This document shows, in pieces, positions 12,494 to 23,854 of a DNA stretch of 64,000 bases. Positions within the stretch are counted from its first letter, which is position 1; each line of letters begins with the position of its first letter. Origin of the DNA: Crocodylus rhombifer (Eukaryota > Chordata > Crocodylia > Crocodylidae); contig JAVSML010001084.1 in the NCBI GenBank assembly GCA_038503035.1, positions 380,817 through 444,816 on the forward strand, read 5' to 3'. Below the pieces are notes generated by a model. That model ran no database searches. It saw only the letters and a list, made by a program, of their open reading frames with translations, and was not told the origin of the DNA. Position numbers and translations under genes: made by a program.

Positions 12494-12587
12494 AGGAGGG
12501 GTGCAAAGTAGCCTGGGATGCTGGGGGACTGAGTTAACTTAGGAGGGGTGCAAAGCATCCTGGGATGCTGGGGGAATGACTTAACTT
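12494..12587 (+). repeat. Two-copy tandem repeat, 47-base unit
   Basis: Unit one (12494-12540) and unit two (12541-12587) are the same length and differ at about four positions. Both start AGGAGGGGTGCAAAG and end TTAACTT. The neighbouring sequence to about 12790 contains repeated AAACTGGTTT-like phrases and may belong to the same DNA element. Confidence 0.85.
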
Positions 12588-13047
12588 AAACAAGGAGGGG
12601 ATCTGGGAGAGAAGTTCAATAAACTGATTGAATCTAAATCAGTTAAGCCTGATACTACATCCATCCAGGTTGTGTTTAAATTGGTTTCAGGCATTTTGAA
12701 AATGGTTTATATAAACTGAACTTCTGTTGTATTACAGATCTGAACTGGTTTCTGATCATTTATACCAGTTTATATGTAACTTCTATCCCTAGCCAAAGGG
12801 TGGCAAATGCACATAATAAGGAAACTAGAATAAGGAGAGAAAGAGAATGGCTTCTCTCTAACCCCTCATGTTTTGTTTTGGTAATCTTATGAAGTTTACA
12901 GTGCCATGCAGTGTGACAGCTGAAAATTATGTCTGTGTGATAAAGGTGCTTGCTGAAGGCTCTGTGAAGATTAGACCAAGTGTTTTTCTGTCATTTGTTC
13001 AGATATTAAGCTATATGTTGTTGCTAAGAGCTAATTAAAGTCAAAAA

Positions 13048-13611
13048 TGTAGTAGGCCTTGCATGAAGTAAGGCCTAGTAAATTTAGAAGAGCCTTGTAG
13101 AAGTAATGGTAGGCCCTGTGGCATAGTTAAAATTAACCTTATCAGAAGAATGCAAGGCTTGTACTGCTATTGGTCAGTCCTAAGAATAATTATAATGGGA
13201 GAATCTGGATAGCTGTAAGTTATCAGCCTAGCTCAGAAGGTATTAATTGGCTGGCACATCTGGAAATCATTTAGAAAGAAGATACAGCTCTGTGAAAGGA
13301 ACTACTAATTAGCTGCTGACCTGGATCAGTGGGCCCGTGGCTCTCAAGGAGCCCAAGGACTGAATATCAGGGTCCTTCCCGGTACCCCTTGGACAGCACT
13401 GACTGGGGATGCCTGACTTTGCTGAGCTTTGCAGAAGAGAAACTTGGCATATATCAGGCATCAGAGGGGACTGCTGATAAGTTGCCGATGCAAATTATTA
13501 TTGTCTGTCCTTGTTTTGTTATCTATGCATAGTCGTGTTTTTGTTAAGTCAGTAAACCTTTCTTATCTTTCTACCCCACTCTCAATCCCGAACCCTCCGC
13601 CAGTGGCTAGT
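13048..13611 (+). mobile_element. Possible LTR remnant
   Basis: The stretch begins TGTAGTAGG and ends CTAGTACA, short inverted ends of the kind found on LTRs. A T-rich U5-like segment with GTAAACC lies near the right end. No matching target duplication was found and no internal gene follows, so the call is tentative. Confidence 0.25.
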
Positions 13612-14679
13612 ACATGCAGTGGCATCTTTAAACATGTCACACTCATCATCATGGACTGCCTTTTAACCCAGAAGCAATGTAGCCACTAACAATAGTACTG
13701 CTTTGTCAGCTGCTGCCATGCTAATTAACTTTCCTGTAGCACTGTGTAAATGTGGCCACCTATAAGCAGGTTGCTTAGCCTAATGGCTTTTGCAGGCAGG
13801 ATTGCTACTTGAGGAGCTTCTCAGCCAGTTGTCCCAAGCAAAGCCCAGTCTCTTAAACAAATAAACCCAAATCCTTCTCTGTCTCAGACATGAGAAGGGG
13901 AGCCCTTTTTTGTTTGGCCTCAGCACAACAACTTGACCCCTTCTTGAAGCATACTATTCCTTACATCCTCTTCCTCTGCTTACTTTTCTTGACAAGCTCC
14001 CAGTGGGCATCCCCACATCTGGCCTTTCTCAACAGGACTGATCATTCCTTCTTAAAGGGACAGACTGCCCTGTTACACCATGGTTTTCCTAGTTTAGAAG
14101 GCAGCCTGCCAAGAGCAGCATGATGTACCTTGGGTCACTGCTGCCTCATATAGTAAATTTATTGTGTGGACATGCTTTTATAGGAAAGTTGTCACAATAG
14201 TTGGCATAACATTTTCAAGCAGAAATGTAATTTTCAAGATGACAGTATTAATTTAAGCTGGCTTGGTTTCACACAAGAAACAAAAATCACAAGGACCTTG
14301 CTATGTAACTTGGTGCAGCCATCAAATAGCCACATGATGCAATAGCAAAAGGAAACAGACCAAGCTGCAGTGGGACATGAGTCATATGAAATAGCCACAG
14401 AGCCAGGACAGCAGTTGAGATTAAGGAGACAGATGCAGAGAAACCAAAGGACACTGGGAGACAAAAGTCTGAAGGTATAAACTTTCTCCAAACTGAGTTT
14501 TAGCTCACTTCTTATGAGTATTGTGGAAGAAATATGTCTGCTAAAGGGAAATGAATGAAGATGCTGTGATGGCCTGACAAAGAAAGAGATGTTATTTTGT
14601 GCATCAGCATTAGGAGTAGCACTGAAAAGTACAAAGGTGTAAGTGAAAACTGACAATGAACAGGATATCAAGGCCGGCA

Positions 14680-14737
14680 GAGTGGAAGGGTTAAGGGAAC
14701 TTAGTGGAACTTACTTCCGGAGTGGAAGGGTTAAGGG
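14680..14737 (+). repeat. 18-base direct repeat
   Basis: GAGTGGAAGGGTTAAGGG occurs at 14680-14697 and again, unchanged, at 14720-14737. The second copy runs into GGGTGTCTACACTG, which resembles the ends of 3-base-duplication MITEs elsewhere in the window. Confidence 0.9.
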
Positions 14738-14817
14738 TGTCTACACTGCTCAAAGCAAAGGGAAAATTAAGCTGGGTAGAGTGATATATTAACGTGGCCA
14801 TAGTACTTCCTTTAGTA

Positions 14818-15014
14818 TAGTGGGTGTGGGACAACCTTTTCAGCAGGTGTGCCACAAATTAAGCCCCATGCTCTCTCCTAGTGCTTGATCTGCTGCCCTG
14901 CTTTCTCCTCCCTTCCCTATCTGCCACTGTGCTGCCACCCTGGTTTGCTGTATGCCGCACACAGAGGCTGCCCGGGCCACTTGTGGCATGTGTGCTGCAG
15001 GTTGGTCACCCCTG
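14818..15014. mobile_element. hAT MITE, 197 bases, with 8-base target duplication
   Basis: The left end TAGTGGGTGTGGGACAACC and the complement of the right end (CAGGGGTGACCAACC) are imperfect inverted repeats. The flanks are CTTTAGTA (14810-14817) and CTTTAGCA (15015-15022), seven of eight identical. Inner blocks GTGCCACAA and GCCACTTGTGGCA continue the inverted symmetry. No coding capacity. It is related in its inner end sequence to the larger element at 6955-7641. Confidence 0.7.
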
Positions 15015-15135
15015 CTTTAGCATGAGCTTGGATGTCTCTATGCAGGACTGCATCATGTGGGGTAGAGTTACTTTAAAATCCCACGACGGAATTGAACGAG
15101 AGCTCTGCAAAGCCTTGACAGCAAGGAAAAGCAGC

Positions 15136-16225
15136 TTAAATTTTATTCAATATGTGGTGAATTTCCACTTGCTCTGTACAGAATGTCACCTCACTGCAAT
15201 CAAGTACATTGCTGATTCTACATTTCTTAAAAGACTTAACAACAACTTCTGGTTTCATTTGATCCCAAGAATATGTGATCCACTTGCAAATTTGTGTAAT
15301 GTTAGGCCTTTTTAGCTTTCCTAAAGCTGTGTGATCCTGACTTTCAATGTCTGTCATCTACTCATTCCAGTGTTCGTTCATACAGGTTTTGAAAAGCTTA
15401 GTAATGGATGTATCTAGTGGCTGAAATATGAGACTGGCAGGTATGATGGCCAGATAAGTTTTATCTTTATGGAATTTCTTTTTGGTTGTCACTGTCAGGT
15501 GTACACAACACTGATAACAAATCAGTTAGAATAGTTTCTTACTGAAGATTCAAGTGTCTGCACCACATTTTGTCAGTGATCTGTTCCATTCCATTTTTGT
15601 GTTTCTGTTCTTTTTCACTGACATGGACAAAAATAGTACAAGAAATTTTTCCCTTTTACCATTGTTTTCTGCTCAAAAATCAGAATTCAAAGCAATTTTA
15701 TGCCATTTACTCAACATGTCAAGATCACGGTGTAATGCATCTTTCCTTGACCACTGTTTTTTTGCTGTCATTTCTCCCTTGACATCTACAGTCTTACTGG
15801 TTGGCACATCAAAGATGAGAGGAATCTCATCCTTGTTTCCAGTGTTACTCATTTCAGGTGTATTTATGCTGTTGGTGTTTATGATGAATTTTTGATTTGC
15901 GTATTTCTCTCACATTGCACTGATAAACTTTGTGCAACTGTATTCTTTGCAAGCATTTATGATCCCTGTTGTCTCATGAATCTGCAGCACAAACTTATTT
16001 GTCCTCTAAAATCAAGTGTGCTTTTTTCTTTCACTATTTTCTACACTACATATGATCATTGGGTGGAGATGGGAATTCTATTTTGCCCACAATTGAGCAC
16101 TCTATACAATACTTCTAGCTCAGGCCAGTTATCTGACTTCTGGCATACTTTCTTTTCTCTTGAGCAAATATTTATTTTTCTATGGGTGAAGCACCAAAAG
16201 GTCTACAGCTTTATTCCTATTTCTT
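15136..16225 (-). pseudogene. Decayed pogo/Tigger-type transposase (DDE superfamily)
   Basis: Reading the minus strand piecewise in several frames gives the order expected of a pogo/Tigger transposase. NWPELEVLY and CRFMRQQG match the CENP-B-like DNA-binding region. DEIPLIFDVPTSKTVDVKGE matches the start of the DDE domain. A degraded block containing VHLTVTTKKK lies where the second catalytic aspartate should be. Next come AIIPASLIFQPLD and ITKLFK, and finally LGKLKRPNITQICKWI and VVKSFKKCRISNVLD near the C-terminus, with a stop at 15136-15138. Several stops and frameshifts separate the blocks, and the N-terminal helix-turn-helix is not recognisable. In life this family cuts and pastes its own DNA in the nucleus. 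This copy is dead. A host-domesticated gene is unlikely given the damage. Confidence 0.75.
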
Positions 16226-16272
16226 TCCATGCAGTACTATAGCAATGGTGGTGCCAACGATGCACTGAGTGC

Positions 16273-16281
16273 TCTTATATA
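16273..16281 (-). promoter_or_regulatory. TATA-like box upstream of the pogo-type pseudogene
   Basis: On the minus strand the sequence reads CTATATAAG, about 50 bases upstream of where the decayed transposase similarity begins. Position and form suit a relic core promoter. Function is not shown. Confidence 0.3.
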
Positions 16282-16720
16282 GGGGGAGGGTGGCAAATAT
16301 AATGGAAGTAGAGGGAGGTTCACCTTAAGGAACAGCAGCTGCTCCAGCAAATCAGGATCCAAGCATGTGCAGTGGGGTATCACTGCATCATCAGCAATGT
16401 AGCAAAACCTCTAGTTTTTCTTTTTCTTTTTTTCCTTCTAAAATGCATTCCTCCCCTTCCCCGACTATTTGTGACTTTTTCTCTCCTTCTTTATTCCCTA
16501 CAGATAAGTATAAGTGAGCTAAGACATAGGATAAGCTTTAGCATTTTATTTTGGTAGAAAGTTGTATTTGTTGGTTTTTTTCCTCCTTCTTTATATTGTA
16601 TAACTATTATGTTTATATTGATTTTTTTTTACTGTTCTATATTACTATTTTACTGGTACCGTATGATTTAGGCCTACATATGTAAGTCAGCATAAGTCAT
16701 ATCAATTTTCCATTTTGTTT

Positions 16721-17400
16721 GTCAAGTTTCCATCTTCTTCCCCGTGCCCTGTTGTGTAACCTATGACTCATACCTACCCCTCCTATATAAATTGGCTCCT
16801 GAATGGGGATGAATGAGGGTGCTTGAGAGACAATGGCAGTAGGTCTAAACATAGCTTGCTTTGAATGACTCAACCATCAACACCAATACCTGGACCAACG
16901 ACCCAGCCCTTGGAACCACCCTCAGCAAGAAACAAGAAACAAAAGATGAGGCAACCCACCATTGTGCCAGGCTGCACATGCTCAGTAAGAATACCTGGAG
17001 CCCTCTGGGATAGGACTGACATTGCCTGGACATAGGAGATCAGAGGTAAAGGGGTAGTGAAGACTGACTCCTTGGGATGACCTCTCCATCTGGACCAGCA
17101 CCATGCCACATGACCTATCCACCCAGAGGCCCTGCCAGCAACCCCCCTCTGGACAACACCTGCTGGAGAAAGACCCCTTTCCAGCCTGGATAGGTAGCTA
17201 TCACCCCTTACCCTCTCTTCAACCAAGGACTTGGACTCTGTTTCTCTTCCCTACCTGGACTCCAATCCTTCCACTGAGTCTCTTTCTCCTGCTGCCATTG
17301 TGAGTGTGTGGGTGCGCATGCATGAATCAATAACTTCATGGGGATGTGTTAGTGTGTTGTTTAATAAACCTGTTATTTTGAAACCCCAAGTTGGGTTTTT
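16721..17400 (+). mobile_element. Possible LTR with TATA box and polyadenylation signal
   Basis: A TATA box (CCTATATAAATTGG, about 16781-16794) is followed some 570 bases later by AATAAA (about 17362) and a GT-rich stretch. This is the order U3, R, U5 of a retroviral-type LTR. I could not find matching TG/CA ends or a target duplication, and no gag or pol sequence lies nearby, so it may be a solo LTR remnant or chance. Confidence 0.3.
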
Positions 17401-17789
17401 GTTTGTTTCCTGACTGTTTCCTCCTTGCCACCACTTATCTGCGCCCCCCTCCCCCCGCTAGTCTCTAAGCTTTCAGCCTCAGTTTCCAGCCCCAAGTTCC
17501 CAGGTTTCTGCCTTTCTCTCTTTCCTGGCTGTTTCCTCCTTGCCACTGGGCTTTTCCCCTTGCTTCCACCCTGGTACCAGGTGATCCTGAGTAAGCCTGG
17601 GGCTGCTTGACCTTGAGTAAACCCAAGCCTTAGTTCCTCAGCCAGGTTTTCTCTAGTCTACCAGTTCTAATCCCGGTTCCGGCAACTTTCAGTCCATACG
17701 GTTTAACTCTTTCTCTTACCTTAACCTTCCCCCAAGTATCTCAGGTACCCCAAGCACACACATTCACACACCATACCATCCAAATTAGG

Positions 17790-18032
17790 AACTTACCTGT
17801 GTGTATGTGTAGATGGGTTATATGTGTATGAATTGGTGACTCTGTGTGTGTGTATATATATGTCATTGTGTGCATGATATATAAATTAGTAACCCGTGTA
17901 TGTGTACTGATTGTGTGGGTATTGACAATTGATTTTTGTCTGACTTTTGGTGTGTATAGTGTGTAAGTGCTTGAACTGGTGATAGGTATGCATGTGCCTA
18001 GGCTGGTTTAGATGTATGTGTGCCTGAGTTGG

Positions 18033-18069
<37 letters not shown>

Positions 18070-18070
18070 C
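17790..18070 (+). repeat. TG-rich degenerate repeat ending in (TG)n
   Basis: Irregular GTGTGTATG phrases spread over about 280 bases end in an almost pure (TG)n tract at about 18034-18066. The tract lies immediately downstream, on the minus strand, of the hAT transposase stop, so it may occupy that element's 3' region. Confidence 0.7.
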
Positions 18071-18106
18071 ACCTAATTGATTCATGTTTGTAAATGTGCA
18101 ATTGTG

Positions 18107-20484
18107 TCACACCCTCCTGTCTAACAGTGCAATATCGAGATCCTGAGAGTTGGCCTGACTCCACAGGGCAACAGCAATGCTAAACACCCTCTCACTTGGA
18201 ACACTGGTCGATGAACAGGACAGGTACTCACAGGCAACTGTGGCCAGAATCAGTCACATCTGGCTGCAGCTTGCCCAGTAGGCCAAGGGTCACACAGCAG
18301 CAGCTTCATGTCCTTGGTGAGGTAGGTAGCCACCAAGGTCTCCAGGGTACCTGCGTGATGGTGGGTTCTGGGGCCTCTGGACCCCAGCATTGAAGCCATG
18401 CTCTTGGCCCACATTGGCAGCAGCTGTGGTAGAGGAAATTGGCTTGTGCTTGAAGTGGGAAAGTGGATCCCCCTTTTTCACATTCCTCTGCCTCTGCCTT
18501 TCTGCCCTTCTGCCTTCCTGACTCTGTTCACCAGTACCTCTGTCCAGTGATTGAGGGTTTTACTGCTGCAGATGCTCCCCTTCAGCTTCAGTTTGTGCAT
18601 GCCCACCAGCACATGGACTGTACTGAACCACAACAGATCCAGCTGTTTTCTGATACCCTCCTTCAGCTGCTTCACCAGTGCCTTTTCCTCCAGTGAAAGT
18701 AGCTTGCCCCAGCCAGGAACATTGGCCCCCTGGAACTTCTCCATTTCATTCTTAAGCTCCTTTACTACAGGGATCACCTGGCTAAGGAGGGAGGACATCG
18801 CCAGCAATGAGGCTCTCGGTGGCCTAGAGGAATGGCTTGAGGGTCACCAAGATCTGGGAGATGGTATCCCACTCCATTTTGTTAAGGGGGCCACTGATCC
18901 CAATTTTCCCAACCAAGGTCATCTCTTAAATGGCCTTCTGTTGCTGAACCAGCCTTTCCAGGATCGGGTATGTGAAGTTCCACTGAGTCTCCACATCCTG
19001 CATTATTTTGTGTTGCGGGATGCTCAGCTCTGCCTGTTTGTTCCACAGCATCTTGCCCCCCTTAATGCTCCGGTGGAAGTAGCCCGCAACCCTTCTGCAT
19101 TTCAAAATGAGTTGGCTGGTAGTGACGGCACTGTCCCTCAGAGCTCTGTCCTCCTCCAAGGCGTCCCTGACTATGAGGTAGAACTTGTGTGCCACACAGC
19201 GGATGCCAACAAAGTTGGCATCATGGACTACCTGGACCATATTGGTCCCATTGTCAGTGACCATGAACCCATGGGTGAGCTTGCCCTGCCCAACAAGCCA
19301 CCCCTGCACCATGAGGTTCATGGCCACCATGATCTCTCTTGCTGTGTGGTTCTCATCCAGCACCTCCACTTGAAGAGAGCCCACCAATGCCGTGACTGAT
19401 TGCACCAGTGCCCTGTGAGGGAAAGGTAGGCATGATCTCCACCCTGGCTGCTCCAGATGTCTGAGGTGAAGTGCAAGGCTACCTGTGGACCTGCCTTCTG
19501 CAGCTCCTCCCTCAAGTACTCCTTGTATGCCTCATACATGGAGGGCACCATTGTCCTGCTAAAGGTGGTGTGTTCAGGGACTTGATATGATGGGTCCACG
19601 AGCACCATTAGCTGCTTGAACCCTGTACACTCAACAAAGGAGAAGGGCTGGCCATCCAGAGCAAGCATCTCCCCAATGCTCTGGGTGACCTCGCTCACCT
19701 TCAGAACATGTTCCCCTTTGTCTCTGCTTTTCCCCAACAGGTCCAGGGCGCTTCTTGGGGACAGGGGCTTTGGAGCAAGAGAGGGACTTCTTTTTCGGCA
19801 TGCTCCCACTGGTGCCAGACTGAGGAAGAACAAGGGCTGAGGAGGAACAAGGGGGTTCTGTCTTCTGAGATGCAGCAGCATTGCCATGATGGTGAAGTGT
19901 TTCATCTCTTTGCCCCGGCTGATGTGCCTTTGGCAGTGCTGGCAGGTAGCATACCTGGGATCATCTGCCACCTAAAAATGATCTCACACTACACTACCCA
20001 CCCACTTCTGGGTTGAGGGTGGGGATCCTCCCTTATCTGCTTCCTCATCAGGCAGAGGCACAACAGTAGGAGAAGCTGAGCCACCTGCTCCCACAACCTC
20101 CCCTGAAGTGCTTTCCAGAGAAGGGGACCTGCCTCTAGGGGAACTTTGAGGGGTGTGGAACACAAACTCAGATTCCCCCTTCTTCCGCAGAATGTCCTTC
20201 ACTATGGCCCTCAGCTCCTCTGCTTCCAAATCCAGCTCCTCCTCTGGCACTGGAAAGCTCATACTGGAAACTGAAATTGGGGTGGAGAATGTCATGCTAC
20301 TACTGGTTAGTGGTGTTAGTGGTGGTGGTTCAGGTGCAGGCACTATTACCACCTCCTTGCTCCCACTAGCAGCAGAAAACTCATCACTGCCAGGAAACAG
20401 GGTGTGTCTATGTTTGGGGTGCGGGGAACCTGAAGCTCTCCCCCTGTGAGAAGACCTGGCACCTACCTTTCTAGCATGCTTCAT
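18107..20484 (-). pseudogene. Decayed hAT transposase with BED finger and hATC domain
   Basis: On the minus strand an ATG at 20484 opens a Ser/Pro-rich N-terminal region of about 160 residues. It is followed by a BED-type zinc finger (CQHC, then LLHLRRQNP). Next are a hAT core with SDIWSS (first catalytic Asp region), VTDNGTNMVQVV (second Asp region) and DVETQWNFTYPILERLV, then a linker. Last is the hATC dimerisation domain (TSVPSERVFS) ending at 18107. Two point stops sit in the finger (near 19985 and 19976, in the motif SVV-stop-DHF-stop-V). A frameshift lies near 19410, and the 18926-18807 and 18478-18250 joins are also broken. The last zinc-binding His appears changed to Gln. Total span fits a hAT protein of about 790 residues. 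Active relatives move DNA by cut and paste. This one cannot be translated whole. Confidence 0.85.
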
Positions 20485-21086
20485 AATGTTTGGTGTGCTG
20501 CAAAATGTGTGTGTGTGTGTGTGTGTGTAATATATGTTGTGCTTTCCTGAACAGTGATGACACACTGTCAGGGAAAACACAGATTTCTTTTTGTGGGGAG
20601 AAAGAATCAAGACAGACTAATAATAACAAATAAGAGAATTTTAGGGGAAGAATAAATTGAAAGGAATGGATTAGGGATAACAATAGGGATTGTAGGCAAG
20701 GGTAAGTAGGAAAAGATTGGATACAACTTACAAGAAGAGAGACTAGCTAGCAAGAGACTAGCTAGCAAGCCATAGCCTTTCAGACACTGTTTCTGCAAGA
20801 GAGACACAGCTCTCAAAAGGCACAGATCACTTCAGACACGGCTTTATATGTTGTTTCTATGTCCATCTCCCAGAGCACTGTGACTGGAAGGGAACTCAGA
20901 GAAAGATCACAGTCACTGGCCAGCTACAGTTGTCAATATCAGAGCAGTCTTTCCCCCTCTCTCAGCCTTTTCCATATATAGAAGATCAATCCATCCTCCT
21001 CCCCCTTTTCAGTTTCTGTTTTCTCCAAGCCTTCCGAATCTCTTCGAATTAATTCAGAGGCTTCCATTTTGCTGCTTATAGGCTCG
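20485..21086 (-). mobile_element. Probable 5' untranslated part of the hAT element
   Basis: Upstream of the transposase start lie a (TG)n tract (about 20511-20528), a perfect short tandem (GACTAGCTAGCAAGA, about 20747-20775) and, near 21016-21075, AATTCGAAGAGATTCGG-type sequence. Similar GATTCGATTTGG phrases occur on the far side of the CR1 at 21087-21797. This suggests that both flanks belong to one hAT element. The assignment is an inference. Confidence 0.45.
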
Positions 21087-21797
21087 GCAGTGCTATGCTG
21101 GTTAGCACTACAGATGAAAGGAACTTGGAGGTCATGACTGACCACAAGATGAACATGAGCCTTCAATGTGATGCTGCGCTAGTAAAACAAGCAAAACACT
21201 GGCTTGCATCCATATGTGCTTCTCAAGCAAATCCTGGGATGTCATTCTCCCCTTGTACTTGGCTTTGGCAAGGCTGCAGCTGGAGTACTGCATCCAGTTT
21301 TGAGCTCCACAATTCAAAAAGGATGTGGAGAAGATTGAGAGGGTGCAGAGGAGAGCCACATGCATGATCAGAGGTCAGGAAAACAGACCTTACGACGACA
21401 GGCTGAGAGCTATGGGGCTCTTCAGCCTGGAAAAGCACAGGCTCGGGGTGATCTGGTGGCCACCTATAAGTTTATCAGGGGTGCTCATTAGGATCTAGGG
21501 GAACATCACCAGAGCACCCCAAGGGATGACAAGATCGAAGGGTCACAAACTCCATTGCAACTGATTCAAGCTGGATGTAAGGAAGAACTTCTTCACTGTC
21601 CGAGCCCCCAAGGTTTGGAATAGACTGCCGCTGGAGGCGGTTCAAGCACCCATTTTGAATGCCTTCAAGACACATTTAGAACCTTATCTTGCTGGGATCC
21701 TATGATCCCTGCTGACTTCCTGCCCCTGGGGTGGGGGGCTGGACTCGATGATCCTCTGGGGTCCCTTCCAGCCCAAATGTCTATGAAATCTATGATT
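21087..21797 (+). mobile_element. CR1 LINE 3' fragment nested in hAT sequence
   Basis: The copy covers the last part of ORF2 (relics of DHKMNMSLQCD and LEYCIQF, with frameshifts) and the CR1 3' end, GGACTCGATGATCCTCTGGG followed by TCTATGAAATCTATGA at 21780-21797. It is more diverged than the copies at 1559 and 7736 and belongs to another subfamily. Its position between two hAT-like stretches suggests that it inserted into the hAT element. Confidence 0.85.
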
Positions 21798-21912
21798 TGA
21801 TTTGGATCTTTTAATGGGTCTCCTGATTCGATTTGGATTTGGATATTTGCCCCCTGAATTGGGCCAAGTCTCCTCCAAATCGAATCAGCTACTGAAGCTT
21901 CACACAGCCCTA
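21798..21912 (-). mobile_element. Probable terminus of the hAT element
   Basis: On the minus strand the end reads TAGGGCTGTGTGAAGCTTC, followed by the subterminal inverted pair GATTCGATTTGG and CCAAATCGAATC. This is the form of a hAT end with subterminal binding sites. The matching opposite end was not found left of 18107, so that side is probably truncated. Confidence 0.5.
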
Positions 21913-22329
21913 CTGGCCACTAAAATGGCTGGCTAGAGTGCTACTTTGTATATTTTACTATAGTTAATTTGACACCCTCAGTACCGGAACATTATTGTAG
22001 TGATCTGTACTAGTAACTATGTATTTGTGTTAAAAACAGAGCAGCCTGTGTACTGCTAATACCTCATACAGAGCAGAGACCTTTCCTCTGTGAAATTGCT
22101 TGGTAATAACCATAATACTTTGTTCCAAGGAGTTACAGCTACTTTCGCCAAAGATATGTCTTGTGGAGCCATTTCCCTGGTCCAAGGGATTCCCGAGTGG
22201 CTGGGGATTTGAGGGCAGCGTGAGTGGAGTGGGGCTACCACTGAATTCCCAGCTATGGAGCTCTGTTGGGGATATATGTTGATGGGAGTGGGGTCTGTGA
22301 TAGTTGCTTTAACCCTGCTGCCATTGGGG

Positions 22330-22456
22330 TCACTTGCCCACAGCTGCCTCTGGGTTCAAATCCAGTCTTCAGGGCTTCTCGTGGTCCGTATCTGACCTCT
22401 GATGTGACCTGTGGTCTGTATGCAGCCTAGGGGCCTAAATCAGTTTGACACTCCTG
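22330..22456 (-). mobile_element. hAT terminus fragment
   Basis: On the minus strand the sequence begins CAGGAGTGTCAAACTGATTT at 22456, a Charlie-like hAT end. The other terminus was not found, so the left border is approximate. Confidence 0.45.
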
Positions 22457-22737
22457 CTCTAGAGGATACCAGTATTTGCAATAATGCAGTTTTTAACAAA
22501 CAACTATCTATATTCATCCACCATTAAGTCACAGTTTTTCTCACACTTTGACTTGTGGGAACTGCCAAATCAGGATTGCAGTATAGTTTTCAAGTTATCT
22601 GATTCCAATTAGTTTTCATTACTACTTTGGTGTGTAAGTCACACCACAGTTTTAAACTTCCTTTTTGAGGAGAAACATGTTTTATACACTAGAAAATATG
22701 GTAGTTGATAGTGCACACATATGGATAAAATGTGCCA

Positions 22738-22858
22738 CCAAGCTCATCTGATGAAGTAGGATGTCATGTACAAAAGCTTATGTGTCTGTGAAGCAGTTCT
22801 AAGATGCCCCCCTGCACTGCCTTCTGCCTGACTTCAGACTAATATGACTTGCTTTCCC
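22738..22858 (+). repeat. Interspersed repeat with GAAGT...AAAGCTTATG core
   Basis: The phrase CTGATGAAGTAGGATGTCAT followed by AAAAGCTTATG and, further on, ACTTCAGACTAATATGACTTG is a form I know as common in reptile genomes. I cannot name its family. A related copy in the other orientation lies at 30455-30606. Confidence 0.45.
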
Positions 22859-23049
22859 ATACCTGTTCTGGTTTTTTTACTTTCCTTCAGGAGAGTCATT
22901 TATTAAGGCATGTTTTTTTAAGATTGATTAGCCAACTTTTTTTATTTGTTTCTTGAGTCCAAAAGGTTTGTACTGTAGAATTTATTTGCTAGAACCTATT
23001 TAGGAAAAAGGTCTATCTGCTTACTTTCCACAGCTATTCTGATAGACTC

Positions 23050-23122
23050 AAAGAATCATAAAATCATATAGGTCTGGAAGGGTCTTTAGGAGGCTATCAT
23101 CCAACCCCTGTGCTACAGGTCC
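23050..23122 (-). mobile_element. CR1 3'-end fragment
   Basis: The complement of the CR1 tail is visible: AGAATCATAAAATCATATAG, then TCTGGAAGGGTCTTTAGGAG and CATCCAACCCC. Only about 70 bases remain. Confidence 0.75.
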
Positions 23123-23640
23123 ATATGTTTTCATTATTAATTATTCATTATAATTATTAAACACATAGTAGCAATTGTGCATTGTGATGACACCTGACTA
23201 CACTATACAGACTTTAGATGAGGAGAATACAATATTTTCTTTCCAAGTAAGGAGTATATAGATTTCCTAGCTATATTTTTGGAAAGATTGAAAATATATT
23301 AAACATGCAGCACATATTTTTATATTTTTTCATCCATCAATTTTACTCTTATTCAGTGTGAAAACTGTCAGAATGCTACTTAGATTAATCTCCTGGGTTG
23401 CACATGCAACCTGTAAATCATTCTGCTGCAGTTGGGGAACCACTAGGATGAAGAGCACTGGTGAGTATTTCTTATGGGCAGACTTTTTCTCCAATGCAGT
23501 AATCTTTCTGTCTTATCAGAGATGCTCAAGTGCAGATGAGGTCACAGAAATGGCTGATCAAGGAAGCTCTATTAGTTGGGGTTGTTTTGTATCATCACTT
23601 CCAGCTGCCATGAAGTGGGGAGTTCATCATCCTTGAGAAA

Positions 23641-23697
23641 TAGGGCTGGAAGAGACCTTGAGAGGTCATCTAGTCCAAACCCCCATTTCCTGCTATG
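23641..23697 (-). mobile_element. CR1 3'-end fragment
   Basis: GGGCTGGAAGAGACCTTGAG followed by AGGTCATCTAGTCCAAACCC is the complement of the CR1 3' end. It is a very short remnant of a different subfamily from the long copies. Confidence 0.8.
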
Positions 23698-23854
23698 ATG
23701 TTACTTGATTGGAGATGGAAGTCAGACAAAGAGAAATTATATTTCATGAGCCACATGAAGTGGTGGAAGAATCAGGCATGAATGACAAATCTGATAATAT
23801 TTAGCACTTAGTATTTCATACTTCCAATTTTACAAAATTAAGTGATTAACTATG

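Noticed and set aside
14881..15315. 144-codon plus-strand frame
   Set aside because: It crosses from the hAT MITE into the antisense of the pogo-type pseudogene and has no motif of its own.
17886..18164. Frame with a His-Thr repeat
   Set aside because: It is a translation of the (TG)n tract and not a protein signal.
18551..19399. 282-codon plus-strand frame
   Set aside because: It is the antisense shadow of the hAT transposase on the minus strand, which has recognisable domain motifs.
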